Source: DATFVA01 sp963811905
Lineage (GTDB): Bacteria > Bacteroidota > Ignavibacteria > Ignavibacteriales > Ignavibacteriaceae
Direction of reading: 5' to 3'
DNA: 64,000 nucleotides
Assembly (NCBI GenBank): GCA_963811905.1
Contig: CAWETK010000016.1
Location: forward strand, 101,628 to 165,627
The translations under genes were made by a program, and so were the position numbers. Position 1 is the first letter of the stretch. Each line of letters opens with the position of its first letter. The notes below the pieces were generated by a model. The model ran no database searches, had not been told where the DNA came from, and was given only the letters and a program-made list of their open reading frames with translations. Below are positions 38,121-47,682 of this stretch, piece by piece.

Positions 38121-38185
38121 AAAAGGATTAATCCTTTTTTCATCCATTCGATTCATTTTTTGCAGGATTTAATTTAATATCTTTT
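38121..38185 (+). promoter_or_regulatory. Recurrent stress-island promoter element, copy 3
   Basis: Perfect palindrome AAAAGGATTAATCCTTTT, then CATCCA (38141), seven bases, CATTT; the -10 is TATCTTTT (38178-38185) with 19 rather than 20 bases spacing, or TAATAT three bases earlier. 110 bases before the first radical SAM gene. Confidence 0.8.
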
Positions 38186-38294
38186 TATTGTGATAAATGG
38201 GAACGAATAAAGCATTATTATCTTTAGTCGTTTTCAAAGTGTAAGAAGCGTCTTATTCGGGAAAATCAGAAGTGGAAGTGATGGGTAATAAATC

Positions 38295-39935
38295 ATGTTA
38301 AAATTATTAAAAAAAAACCCCCATTGTCTGTTGATACATCCAAAGTTTTCACCTTACAGTTTTTGGAACTTCGTTGAAGTCAGCAAAATAGTCGGTGCAA
38401 AATATCTGGCCGCGCCATTAGGATTGATGACTGTTGCAGCCCTTCTGCCTCCCGAATGGGAAATAAAAATAATTGATATGAATGTTGAAACCCTGCTCGA
38501 CGGGCATCTTGAATGGGCCGATCTGGTATTTACAGGTGGTATGCTGCCGCAGCAAATCGGCATACAGGATATAATTAAACTGGCGCACCAAAAACATAAG
38601 CCTGTTATTGTAGGGGGACCGGATCCTACATCTCAACCCCATCTTTATCAATCGGCTGACTACCTTGTGCTTGGAGAGGGTGAAGTAACCATTCCGGTGC
38701 TGTTAAATGATCTGGCAAATGGACGTGAGAACGGGGAGTACATTTCATCTGAATATGCCGATATGACTCAGGCCGTTGTCCCAAGGTTTGATCTGATAAA
38801 CTTTAACAATTATATCCACCTGAATATACAGTCTACACGCGGCTGCCCTTTTAATTGTGAGTTCTGTGATATAATCGAGTTGTACGGCAGAATACCACGT
38901 TCTAAGACCCCCGGACAATTGACCAAAGAACTTCAGGCTTTATATGATCTGAATTACCGCGGTCATATCGATATCGTTGATGACAATTTTATCGGGAATA
39001 AAAAGCAGGTAAAGAAAACCTTAAGGGCTATAAAATCATGGTCGCAAAAATATAATTATCCCTTTTATTTTGGAACCGAAGTATCTATTAACCTGGCAGA
39101 TGATGATGAACTTCTGCAGTTAATGAGAGATGCTGATTTCCGGCTTGTGTTTACAGGTCTTGAAACTCCGGAAGATGAAGTATTGGAAAAAGCCAATAAG
39201 AAAACAAATATGAACAGGTCAATTGTTGATGCGACAAAAAAGATCAGTTCATACGGTATGGTAGTTAATGCAGGTTTTATCATAGGCTTTGATAATGAGA
39301 ACGGCCAGACCGCAAAAAAAATGAATGCATTAATACAGGATACGGGTATATGTACTGCAATGCTGGGATTATTGTATGCTTTGCCAAATACAAAGTTAAC
39401 CAGACGGCTGCAGCTGGAAGGAAGATTATTTGAAGAATCTTCAATTTTTACTGATAATAAGACTCAAATAGATCAGGCCTCCAGCGGATTAAACTTTATT
39501 ACGGTGAGACCGAGGATAGATATTTTAAAAGACTTTGTTGAAGTTATAGATTACATTTATGATCCCGAACATTACTATGACAGAGTAATCAGTACTTGCC
39601 TGAATCTGAAAGTAACAAACAAGTATAAGCCTGATTTAAAAATGATTCTAAAGAATTTGAGATCATTTTCAAGAATTGTGCGGCGGGTCGGCTGCAATAG
39701 AATAACCGGGAAGTTATTCTGGAAAATGTTTTTTACAGTGCTTCTTAAAAATCCAAAAGCCATTGAATGGGGTGTAAGTCTGTCTGCCATGTTCATACAC
39801 TTTTATAATCACTCTGATTTTATAATCGATCTGACGAATCAGCAGATTGATGATATCGATAGATATGGAGAGATTATGTACAATCAGAACAGACTTCGGA
39901 TGAGTGAAGTAAAGGCGGTCGATTATTCAAAATAA
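38295..39935 (+). CDS. B12-binding radical SAM protein (DUF4070 type), gene 1
   Basis: 546 residues. N-terminal cobalamin-binding Rossmann domain (about 10-170: LMTVAALLPPEWEIKIIDMN, VIVGGPDPTSQPH). The radical SAM cluster motif CxxxCxxC is RGCPFNCEFCDI, followed by the TIM-barrel (VDDNFIGNKKQ, FTGLETPEDE). The C-terminal ~140 residues match the DUF4070 extension. These enzymes use methylcobalamin and SAM, usually to methylate unactivated carbons, e.g. on lipids in the HpnP group; the substrate here is unknown. Paired with a paralogue 75 bases downstream. Confidence 0.9.
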   Translation: MLKLLKKNPHCLLIHPKFSPYSFWNFVEVSKIVGAKYLAAPLGLMTVAALLPPEWEIKIIDMNVETLLDGHLEWADLVFTGGMLPQQIGIQDIIKLAHQKHKPVIVGGPDPTSQPHLYQSADYLVLGEGEVTIPVLLNDLANGRENGEYISSEYADMTQAVVPRFDLINFNNYIHLNIQSTRGCPFNCEFCDIIELYGRIPRSKTPGQLTKELQALYDLNYRGHIDIVDDNFIGNKKQVKKTLRAIKSWSQKYNYPFYFGTEVSINLADDDELLQLMRDADFRLVFTGLETPEDEVLEKANKKTNMNRSIVDATKKISSYGMVVNAGFIIGFDNENGQTAKKMNALIQDTGICTAMLGLLYALPNTKLTRRLQLEGRLFEESSIFTDNKTQIDQASSGLNFITVRPRIDILKDFVEVIDYIYDPEHYYDRVISTCLNLKVTNKYKPDLKMILKNLRSFSRIVRRVGCNRITGKLFWKMFFTVLLKNPKAIEWGVSLSAMFIHFYNHSDFIIDLTNQQIDDIDRYGEIMYNQNRLRMSEVKAVDYSK

Positions 39936-40009
39936 AGTTTATGAAAACTATATGTTAATAAAACCGGCACTGTTAATTAAGACACTACCAATAATAATTA
40001 AATAATAAG

Positions 40010-41488
40010 ATGAATATACTTTTGGTTTATCCTATGTATCCGGATACATTCTGGAGTTTTAAACACGCATTGAAGTTCGTTTCCAAAAAAGCCAGTTTCC
40101 CGCCTTTAGGACTGCTTACTGTTGCTTCGATGCTTCCAACAGAGTGGAATAAAAAATTAGTCGATATGAATGCAGCTGAGTTAAAAGCAGAAGATATTCT
40201 ATGGGCAGACTTTGTTTTCATTAGTGCAATGTCGGTTCAAAGCGATTCTGCAGATCAGGTTATAGAAAGATGTAAAAAATTAAATGTGAAGATTGTGGCC
40301 GGAGGACCTTTATTTACAAGCAGTTCTGAATACTATGATAATGTCGATTTTCTTGTTCTGAATGAAGCTGAGGTAACCTTGCCGCAATTTCTGATTGATC
40401 TGAACCGGGGAAAGCCAAAGCATAAATATACAACTGAAAATTGGGCGGATATTTCAACTACTCCTTTACCACTCTGGGATATTTTGACAAAAAATGATTA
40501 TACATCAATGAACCTTCAGTATTCACGCGGATGTCCTTATGAGTGTGATTTCTGTGATATTACAGTTCTCTATGGAAGAAAACCGCGCACAAAAACAAGG
40601 GACCAGGTTCTGGCCGAATTAGATAAACTATATAATACAGGATGGCGTGGACCGGTGTTTTTTGTTGATGATAATTTCATCGGCAACAAAGTGAAACTTA
40701 AAAAGGAAATACTGCCTGCAATAGCTGAATGGATGGAAAAAAACAAAAATCCTTTCTACCTGAATACGGAAGCTTCAATAAATCTTGCGGATGATAATCA
40801 GCTGATGGAACTGATGATTAAAGCAGGATTTGAAGCTGTCTTTATTGGAATAGAGTCCCCTAACGAGGAGAGCCTCGCTGAGTGCAACAAAACCCAGAAC
40901 AGCAACCGTGACCTCATTTCAAGCATAAAAAAGATACAAAAGGCGGGGTTGGAAGTGCAGGGAGGCTTTATAGTGGGATTTGATAATGATCCCCCATCAA
41001 TTTTCGAGAGACTGACCGGCTTCATACAGGAAAGCGGGATAGTAACTGCAATGGTGGGATTATTGAATGCCCCAAGGGGGACAAAGCTTGAAAAAAGATT
41101 AGAAGAAGAAAACAGAATGCTTCAGGATTTTACGGGGAATAACACTGACTTCTCCATTAACTTTGTGCCAAAGATGGATCTTAAAATTCTACTTGATGGA
41201 TATCAGGATATCCTTCATAAAATTTACTCTCCAAAATATTATTACAAGCGGGTTATAATGTTTTTGAAGGATTTTAATCCGGAACAGAAAAAAGTATTTC
41301 ATCTTAATCCTAACTATATTCTGGCCCTGTTCAAATCAATGATCAGACTTGGGATTATCGGGGAAGAGAGGATATACTACTGGAAACTATTTTTCTGGTC
41401 ACTATTCAGAAAACCGCAGCTATTTTCACTTGCAATACTTTTTACAATATATGGTTTTCACTTCAGAAAAATATCTGATGGGCTATAA
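40010..41488 (+). CDS. B12-binding radical SAM protein (DUF4070 type), gene 2
   Basis: 492 residues, same architecture as the preceding gene: cobalamin-binding domain (ASFPPLGLLTVASMLPTEW, IVAGGPLFTSSS), cluster motif RGCPYECDFCDI, VDDNFIGNKVKLKK and the DUF4070-type tail (SPKYYYKRVIMF). No separate copy of the recurrent element lies between the two genes, so they probably share one transcript. Its stop codon overlaps the next promoter element. The two may act in sequence on the same product. Confidence 0.9.
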   Translation: MNILLVYPMYPDTFWSFKHALKFVSKKASFPPLGLLTVASMLPTEWNKKLVDMNAAELKAEDILWADFVFISAMSVQSDSADQVIERCKKLNVKIVAGGPLFTSSSEYYDNVDFLVLNEAEVTLPQFLIDLNRGKPKHKYTTENWADISTTPLPLWDILTKNDYTSMNLQYSRGCPYECDFCDITVLYGRKPRTKTRDQVLAELDKLYNTGWRGPVFFVDDNFIGNKVKLKKEILPAIAEWMEKNKNPFYLNTEASINLADDNQLMELMIKAGFEAVFIGIESPNEESLAECNKTQNSNRDLISSIKKIQKAGLEVQGGFIVGFDNDPPSIFERLTGFIQESGIVTAMVGLLNAPRGTKLEKRLEEENRMLQDFTGNNTDFSINFVPKMDLKILLDGYQDILHKIYSPKYYYKRVIMFLKDFNPEQKKVFHLNPNYILALFKSMIRLGIIGEERIYYWKLFFWSLFRKPQLFSLAILFTIYGFHFRKISDGL

Positions 41489-41550
41489 GAACTAATCCCT
41501 TTTTCATCTCTTTGATCGATTGCCGTCTATTTGATTTCTGCGTAATATGA
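41487..41550 (+). promoter_or_regulatory. Recurrent stress-island promoter element, copy 4
   Basis: AAGAACTAATCCC, five T, CATCTC (41505), seven bases, GATTG (41518-41522), exactly 20 bases, TAATATGA (41543-41550). The first two bases are the last two of the upstream stop codon. From -35 to -10 it closely resembles copy 8. 131 bases before the CheB-CheR fusion gene. Confidence 0.88.
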
Positions 41551-41680
41551 AATTAATATTTAATAATACGGGAGCATTTACAAAAAATAAATCCGGGTAT
41601 AATTGCAATTGCTTTTCTACCCGTTTTACCACTCAGATTATTGTGGTATCTATTCAAAATAAATTTGTAAATAAGGATAT

Positions 41681-44629
41681 ATGAAGAAGAAAAAAAGTCC
41701 CGCTCAGTCAAAAGTAATATTGAGGAAAAAAAACTCCGGGATTTCAGCTCTGGATAACGATTTTTATGTTGTGGGGATTGGTGCCTCAGCCGGGGGACTG
41801 GATGCTCTGGAAAAATTTTTTGAGAATATGACTGAGAATTCAGGGATGGCATTTATTATTATCTCACATTTAGACCCGAATCACGTAAGCATTATGCCTG
41901 AGTTAATTCAAAAATCAACCAAAATGAAATTATTTCAGGCCGAAGACGGGATGGTTGTTGAACCCAACCATGTTTATGTTACACCGCCGAACAGGGATTT
42001 AGCATTGTTTCGCAGAACAATCCAGCTTATAGAACCTGTCGAGCCGCATGGGTTTCGTCTTCCTATTGATTTTTTCTTCAAATCACTTTCTTCGGATATA
42101 GGCGATAAGGCCATTTGTATTATTCTTTCCGGGATGGCCTCTGACGGGACAGCAGGGCTGAAAGCGGTTAAGAGTGAATTAGGAATGGTAATGGTTCAGG
42201 ATCCAAAGTCGGCAAAATTCGACGGTATGCCGGGTAGTGCAATTAAAACCGGGCTGGCTGATTATATCCTGCCGCCCGAAGATATGCCTGATAATTTGAT
42301 TAAGTACACATCTCAAAAAATCAAAAGAACTTTAAGACTAAGCCCTGAAGGAAAAATTCCGGATTCATTTCAGAAAATTTTCATATTACTCCGGAATAAA
42401 ACCGGTCACGACTTTTCAAATTACAAGCAAAATACAATATATCGTCGGATTGAAAGAAGAATGTATTTGGCCCAGCTGGATAACATTTTGAGCTATTTCC
42501 GTCTGCTGCAGGAAAATCGTGGTGAAATTGAAAATTTATTTAAAGACCTTTTTATAGGAGTTACAAATTTTTTCAGAGATCCCGAATCATTTGATAAATT
42601 GAAGATAATACTATCTGAATTAGTAAAAAGAAAACCGGATAATAGTAAAATTAGAATCTGGGTTCCGGGCTGCTCTACGGGTGAGGAAGCATATTCCATT
42701 GCAATTATATTGCTGGAATGTTTAGCTGAAACCGGTAAAAATTTAAATGTACAAATTTTCGCCACAGACATTGATACAGCATCAATTGATAAAGCACGTT
42801 CAGGTTTGTATTCAGGTATTGAATCTGATGTGGGAAAAGAAAGATTGAAAGCCTACTTTACCAAAGATAAAGAGCTCTATCATATCAAAAAAGAAATTAG
42901 AGATATGCTCGTTTTTGCGCCTCAAAGTGTTATTAAGGATCCCCCATTTACAAAACTTGACCTGATCTCCTGCAGAAATCTTTTGATTTATTTTAATAGT
43001 GAATTGCAAAAAAAGGTACTTCCGATTTTTCATTACAGCCTTTTGTCCGGGGGAATACTTTTTCTTGGTTCATCTGAATCCATCGGGGAGTTTGTTGATT
43101 TATTTTCAATTATAGATAAAAAATGGAAATTTTATAAGAGAAGAGAATCTGTATATTCGGCGCAGCCATTCATAGAATTCCCGGTTTCATATCCGATTAA
43201 GAAAAATCAAGTAACCCCTTTGAAAACTTTAGAAATAAAAAACGTATCACAATTGGCGGAAAAAGTTATACTTCAAAGCTTCTCACCCAATTGTGTTATA
43301 GTCAGTGGAAATGGCGATATAGTTTATATTCATGGGAGAACCGGTAAATATCTTGAACTTACCCATGGCGAAGCAAAAATGAACATTTTTGAAATGGCTC
43401 ATCAGGGATTAAAACAAGAACTTCCCGCACTGATCAGGAAGGCTCTGTCAGGAAGTAAAAAAATAACTGCAGAAGGAATAAAGGTAAGACCTAATGGCAG
43501 AACAAATTTAATAAACCTGACAATTAAACCAATTAAAGAACCGGCCGGGATGCAGGGATATTTACTACTTATATTTGAAGATATAAAACCTCAAAATAGG
43601 GTGGCGCAATCTAAAAAGCTCCATTTTGATAAAAGATCTGAAAAAATAATTAAAGAACTTGAGCATGAACTGAAGAATTCAAAGGAAGATTTACGCACAA
43701 CCATCGAAGAATTGGAAACTTCTAATGAAGAACTTAAATCGACAAATGAAGAGATGCAGTCAACGAATGAAGAGATGCAGAGTTCAAACGAAGAAATGGA
43801 AACCTCAAAGGAAGAAATGCAGTCTCTTAATGAGGAATTGATTACAGTTAATACGGAAATGCAGACTAAGAATGATGAGCTGTCCATTATTAACAATGAT
43901 ATGAAAAACCTTCTTAATAGTATTGATATACCAACCATCTTTTTGGATAACAATCTTCTCATTAAGAGATTTACACAGAACACTGCAAACATTTTAAACT
44001 TAATTTCATCGGACATTGGAAGGCCAATAAACCATTTGACTACCAATCTTAAATATGAAAAATTTATTGAGGATGCTAAGGAAGTTTTAAGAACTCTTGT
44101 TTATAAAGAAATTGAGCTGCAGACGAATGATGGTATTTGGTATCAGATGCGGATACTACCTTACCGGACTACAAATAATATTATTGATGGGCTTGTTGTA
44201 ACCTTTACTAATATTCATAATCTAAAATCAGCTTACCAGGAGATCCGTAAATTAAACCAGGAAATTCAGCTTGCACGCGAGTATTCCGATAATATAATTG
44301 AAACGGTCAGAGATTCACTTCTTATTCTTGATAAGAATTTGAAAGTCCTTTCAGCCAATCGTTCCTATTATTCCTTATTTAATACGGTCAAAGAAAAAAC
44401 TTTAGGTAAATTTGTTTACAATCTCGAAGAAAATAAATGGAATATTCCTGATCTCAGGAAACTTCTTGAGGAAATAATTCCTGCAAGCAGCTTTTTCGAA
44501 GACTATGAAGTCGAATACAATTTTAAGGAGGGTAAAAAGCTATTATATTTAAATGCCCGCGAGGTATTCCAGGAAGATAAAGAATCCCGGCTTATCCTTC
44601 TTGCAATACGAAGTCAAAACAGAAATTGA
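41681..44629 (+). CDS. CheB-CheR-PAS fusion sensory protein
   Basis: 982 residues. CheB methylesterase domain 25-210 with catalytic pieces GIGASAGGLDAL, ISHLDPNH and GMASDGTAGLK. CheR methyltransferase about 225-480 with the SAM site IWVPGCSTGEEAYSI and SCRNLLIYFN. A PAS-like part, then a long coiled coil of ELETSNEELKSTNEEMQSTN-type repeats (about 665-745), and C-terminal PAS domains. No chemotaxis receptors, CheA or flagellar genes are near, so a non-chemotactic signalling role with the histidine kinase ten bases downstream is likely. Confidence 0.93.
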   Translation: MKKKKSPAQSKVILRKKNSGISALDNDFYVVGIGASAGGLDALEKFFENMTENSGMAFIIISHLDPNHVSIMPELIQKSTKMKLFQAEDGMVVEPNHVYVTPPNRDLALFRRTIQLIEPVEPHGFRLPIDFFFKSLSSDIGDKAICIILSGMASDGTAGLKAVKSELGMVMVQDPKSAKFDGMPGSAIKTGLADYILPPEDMPDNLIKYTSQKIKRTLRLSPEGKIPDSFQKIFILLRNKTGHDFSNYKQNTIYRRIERRMYLAQLDNILSYFRLLQENRGEIENLFKDLFIGVTNFFRDPESFDKLKIILSELVKRKPDNSKIRIWVPGCSTGEEAYSIAIILLECLAETGKNLNVQIFATDIDTASIDKARSGLYSGIESDVGKERLKAYFTKDKELYHIKKEIRDMLVFAPQSVIKDPPFTKLDLISCRNLLIYFNSELQKKVLPIFHYSLLSGGILFLGSSESIGEFVDLFSIIDKKWKFYKRRESVYSAQPFIEFPVSYPIKKNQVTPLKTLEIKNVSQLAEKVILQSFSPNCVIVSGNGDIVYIHGRTGKYLELTHGEAKMNIFEMAHQGLKQELPALIRKALSGSKKITAEGIKVRPNGRTNLINLTIKPIKEPAGMQGYLLLIFEDIKPQNRVAQSKKLHFDKRSEKIIKELEHELKNSKEDLRTTIEELETSNEELKSTNEEMQSTNEEMQSSNEEMETSKEEMQSLNEELITVNTEMQTKNDELSIINNDMKNLLNSIDIPTIFLDNNLLIKRFTQNTANILNLISSDIGRPINHLTTNLKYEKFIEDAKEVLRTLVYKEIELQTNDGIWYQMRILPYRTTNNIIDGLVVTFTNIHNLKSAYQEIRKLNQEIQLAREYSDNIIETVRDSLLILDKNLKVLSANRSYYSLFNTVKEKTLGKFVYNLEENKWNIPDLRKLLEEIIPASSFFEDYEVEYNFKEGKKLLYLNAREVFQEDKESRLILLAIRSQNRN

Positions 44630-44639
44630 TGAGGATAAA

Positions 44640-45971
44640 ATGAAAAAAGATAAAAATGATGCAGTTAAAAATAAATCTCAGAAAGCTGAGCCAAAAAACA
44701 AACCGGTAAGGAACTTAATTAAAAAGAAAAAGGATATAGAAGTTGGATCCGTAAGACAGATAGCCGGTAATAAAAAGCTGTCCATCAGAAAACTTGAAGA
44801 TGTGCATAAACTTGTTGAATTACTTAAGATTCATCAGATTGAGCTGGAACATCAAAACCAGGAATTAAGATATACACAGCAGGAACTGGAAGAATCCAGA
44901 AATAAATATGTAAATCTTTTTGATTTTTCCCCTATACCTTACTTTACACTCGACGTCGATGGAATTATCAAGGAGGTAAATTTAAGTGCCAGCAAAATGT
45001 TCGGGATTGACAGAAAAAAATTAATGGGTAAAAATCTGATTACTTATATTTATCCGGATGATAGGGCTGCTTTTAATTCTTTTATTAAATCCATATTTAA
45101 TTCTTTTGAAAAACAATCCCGCGAATTAAAAATAGTAAATAAGGACAGGCGCCTGTTCCAGGTTCTGCTGGAAGGGCTGATATTAGACGATTTAATTGAG
45201 CCGCATCAAAAATGCCAGATTGCGTTCATCGATTTAACTGAATATAAGAAGATTGAAGCCGATCTGAATAATGCCAATGAAGAGCTTAAACAATTAAACG
45301 CAAATAAAGATAAATTCTTCTCAATTATTGCACACGATTTAAGCAGTCCCTTCCAGGGATTATTAGGAATTACTCAAACCCTTGCTGAGGATTTTAATTC
45401 AATAACCCCGGAAGATAGTAAAGAATTATACAATTCAGCTTACAGACTTTATAAGCTGTTATCCAATCTATTGGAATGGTCCCAGATGAAGAGGGGAGAA
45501 GTTAATTATACGCCCGAAAACCTCAAATTATCGGTAATTGTTTCACAAAACATTGAGTTTATAAAAGCCAGGGCGTTATCGAAGAAGATTAGCTTGATCA
45601 CTGACATACCTGAGTCTGCCGGAATCTACGCTGATGTTAATATGATTAATTCAATCCTGAGGAATCTTCTTTCCAACGCAGTTAAATTTACTCCTTTGAA
45701 CGGACAAGTACTCTTGTCCGCGAAAAATGTCGATAAGATGCTGGAAATATCGGTAAGTGATTCCGGGAGGGGAATATCTGAAGAAGATATTCAAAGACTG
45801 TTCAAAATAGATGAGAAAGTAAGCTCGGAAGGAACAGAGGGTGAGCCAGGTGCAGGACTGGGTCTTTTGCTATGCAAAGAGTTCGTTGAGAAAAATGGCG
45901 GACGCCTCTGGGTAGAAAGCAATTTGGGAAAAGGTTCAAAGTTTATATTCACACTTCATCAACAAAACTAA
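44640..45971 (+). CDS. PAS domain sensor histidine kinase
   Basis: 443 residues from the ATG at 44640, preceded by GAGGATAAA; an earlier in-frame start would overlap the CheB-CheR gene. A lysine-rich N-terminus (about 1-60), then a coiled coil (VELLKIHQIELEHQNQELR), a PAS domain (LFDFSPIPYFTLDVDGIIKE), HisKA with the phosphoacceptor in FFSIIAHDLSSPFQGLLG, and a HATPase domain (RNLLSNAVKFTPLNG, VSDSGRGISEED, GAGLGLLLCKEFV). Forms an operon with the CheB-CheR-PAS fusion. Confidence 0.92.
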   Translation: MKKDKNDAVKNKSQKAEPKNKPVRNLIKKKKDIEVGSVRQIAGNKKLSIRKLEDVHKLVELLKIHQIELEHQNQELRYTQQELEESRNKYVNLFDFSPIPYFTLDVDGIIKEVNLSASKMFGIDRKKLMGKNLITYIYPDDRAAFNSFIKSIFNSFEKQSRELKIVNKDRRLFQVLLEGLILDDLIEPHQKCQIAFIDLTEYKKIEADLNNANEELKQLNANKDKFFSIIAHDLSSPFQGLLGITQTLAEDFNSITPEDSKELYNSAYRLYKLLSNLLEWSQMKRGEVNYTPENLKLSVIVSQNIEFIKARALSKKISLITDIPESAGIYADVNMINSILRNLLSNAVKFTPLNGQVLLSAKNVDKMLEISVSDSGRGISEEDIQRLFKIDEKVSSEGTEGEPGAGLGLLLCKEFVEKNGGRLWVESNLGKGSKFIFTLHQQN

Positions 45972-46009
45972 TATTAAATTTCCCTTAAAGGTAGACCTAT
46001 AACCGTACT

Positions 46010-46074
46010 AAGGCAGTAGCCCATCTTTCATCCCCCTGCTCTATATAATACGGGGTTGATAATCTGTACATTCT
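46010..46074 (+). promoter_or_regulatory. Recurrent stress-island promoter element, copy 5 (weak -35)
   Basis: AAGGCAGTAGCCC, then CATCCC (46029), seven bases, TATAT in the -35 position, exactly 20 bases, TACATTCT (46067-46074). 76 bases before the DUF4398 lipoprotein gene. Confidence 0.75.
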
Positions 46075-46149
46075 TACATTAAATAATGATTTTCGGTTCT
46101 TCAAGTAACTGGAATTGAAAATAACATTAAAATTAAATTGGAGTGTCTA

Positions 46150-46530
46150 ATGATAAAAATGAAATTGGCGATTATAACAGGGAGTTTTATCCTGGGTTTA
46201 CTGGCTATAGGATGCGGCAGCAGCCCTGCCGTGATAGATAAGGAATCGTCCACATCCTCGATCCGGGCGGCAGAAGAAGTAGGTGCGTCCGGTATTTCCA
46301 GCGCAGCGCTGTACCTGCAGTTAGCGAAAGAAGAGTTGGGAAAGGCGGAGGCGTTTGCAGCAAATGGCGATAAAAAACAGGCAGACTCAATGTTATTGCG
46401 TGCAAGTGCTGATGGTGAACTGGCTGTAGCATTATCACGAAGTGATGCTGACAAGAAGGAAGCGGCAGATGCAATGGATCGCGTAAAAAAACTTCGACTG
46501 GACAATAACTTATCTCAAGAAAGGAATTAA
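46150..46530 (+). CDS. DUF4398 family lipoprotein
   Basis: 126 residues from the ATG at 46150, with GGAG six bases upstream. Lipoprotein signal peptide with lipobox LAIGC. The helical mature part (SAALYLQLAKEELGKAEAFA, GDKKQADSMLLRASADGELA) is the DUF4398 pattern. It ends one base before the OmpA-like gene, which carries a related N-terminal domain. Such pairs are found in envelope-stress settings; a peptidoglycan or envelope tethering role is inferred. Confidence 0.8.
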   Translation: MIKMKLAIITGSFILGLLAIGCGSSPAVIDKESSTSSIRAAEEVGASGISSAALYLQLAKEELGKAEAFAANGDKKQADSMLLRASADGELAVALSRSDADKKEAADAMDRVKKLRLDNNLSQERN

Positions 46531-46531
46531 C

Positions 46532-47350
46532 ATGAAACACACGATATACCTTCTTGCAGCACTATTTACCGTACTAATAGGCTGCAGCGCAAGTTTACCC
46601 CCTCAGGAGTTGGTCGATGCACGGCTATCCTTCCAGCAGGCAAATGCAGGCCCCGCAGCAAAATTAGTACCTGCAGAATTGCATAAAGCCAGGACAGCTC
46701 TTGATCTCGCTGAAAAGTCTTTCCTGGACGATCCCGATTCTTACACAACGATCGACCTCTCATATGTGGCAGACCGAAAATCAAAGTTGGCTGAAGCCCT
46801 GGCTACCACATTTGCTGAGAACGAAGCAACAGAAAAAGCTAAAAAAGATTATGAAGTTTCTCAAAACGAAATTATGAAGAACTCAGCAGAACAGCTTTCT
46901 ATTGAACAAAAAGCACGGGCTGATGCTGAGAAGGTCGCAGCTGATGCACTGGCAGAACTCGCCAAACTTGCAAAAGTTAAGGAAGAGGCCAGGGGTCTTG
47001 TAATTACCCTCTCAGGCAGTGTACTTTTTGCTTCGAATGAATGGACGCTGCTGCCTGCAGCGCAGGACCGGCTAAACCGGGTGGCTGATGCTCTTCTGGT
47101 AAACAAAGAAAGGCAGCTGACGATTGAGGGATTTACCGATTCGCAGGGATCTTCCGAGCATAACATGGTGCTGTCTCAAAAGCGGGCGGATGTAGTACGC
47201 TCATATCTAATCTCGCGCGGATATCCGGGTAATCTTATTCAGGCTAATGGAATTGGTGAGGAAAGACCAATAGCGAATAATACAAGCGCTGAAGGCCGTG
47301 CTAATAACCGCCGGGTGGAAATCATAGTAGATCATATGACCAATCTGTAA
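46532..47350 (+). CDS. DUF4398-OmpA fusion lipoprotein
   Basis: 272 residues. Lipobox in LFTVLIGCSAS. N-terminal helical DUF4398-like domain (ARLSFQQANAGPAAKLVPAE, HKARTALDLAEKSF), a charged coiled coil (about 90-145), then an OmpA C-terminal peptidoglycan-binding domain (GSVLFASNEWTLLPAAQDRL, IEGFTDSQGSSEHN, LSQKRADVVRSYL, and NRRVEI). It probably links the outer membrane to peptidoglycan. A terminator follows. Confidence 0.9.
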   Translation: MKHTIYLLAALFTVLIGCSASLPPQELVDARLSFQQANAGPAAKLVPAELHKARTALDLAEKSFLDDPDSYTTIDLSYVADRKSKLAEALATTFAENEATEKAKKDYEVSQNEIMKNSAEQLSIEQKARADAEKVAADALAELAKLAKVKEEARGLVITLSGSVLFASNEWTLLPAAQDRLNRVADALLVNKERQLTIEGFTDSQGSSEHNMVLSQKRADVVRSYLISRGYPGNLIQANGIGEERPIANNTSAEGRANNRRVEIIVDHMTNL

Positions 47351-47374
47351 AAAGATTAAAAATTAATAAGAATT

Positions 47375-47404
47375 AGACCCGGAAATTGTCCGGGTCTTTT
47401 TTTT
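47375..47404 (+). terminator. Rho-independent terminator
   Basis: Nine-base perfect arms AGACCCGGA / TCCGGGTCT with a five-base loop and an eight-T tail. Confidence 0.94.
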
Positions 47405-47478
47405 AAAGGACACTTTTGGTTTAAGTTTTAAGGAAACAACGATCTTAAATGTGTACAATAACAATAGATTCCGCTACT

Positions 47479-47543
47479 AAAGGATTAAGTCCTTTTTCAT
47501 CCCTTCGCCGGATTGTAAGCCCCTCTTGATTCAGCTAATTTAT
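47479..47543 (+). promoter_or_regulatory. Recurrent stress-island promoter element, copy 6
   Basis: AAAGGATTAAGTCC with inverted-repeat arms AAAGGA/TCCTTT, CATCCC (47498), seven bases, GATTG (47511-47515), 20 bases, TAATTTAT (47536-47543). One of the best matches. 140 bases before the DUF4382 gene. Confidence 0.9.
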
Positions 47544-47682
47544 AAATGTGAATCGTGAAAAATCCTCAAGCTGTTGAGGTAACTATATATTCATAAGTCT
47601 TATTAAAAGCAGGAGTAATAATGCTGTTTTTTCAAATGTTACCTACAATTTTAATGAATTTAATTAAGGAGAGAATGTTAAA

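Noticed and set aside
41553..41852. 99-codon minus-strand frame at the start of the CheB-CheR gene
   Set aside because: Antisense shadow of a well-supported gene and its promoter region, with no protein-like features.
43700..43850. Short-period repeats in the CheB-CheR gene
   Set aside because: They encode the coiled-coil SNEEM-type heptads typical of this family.
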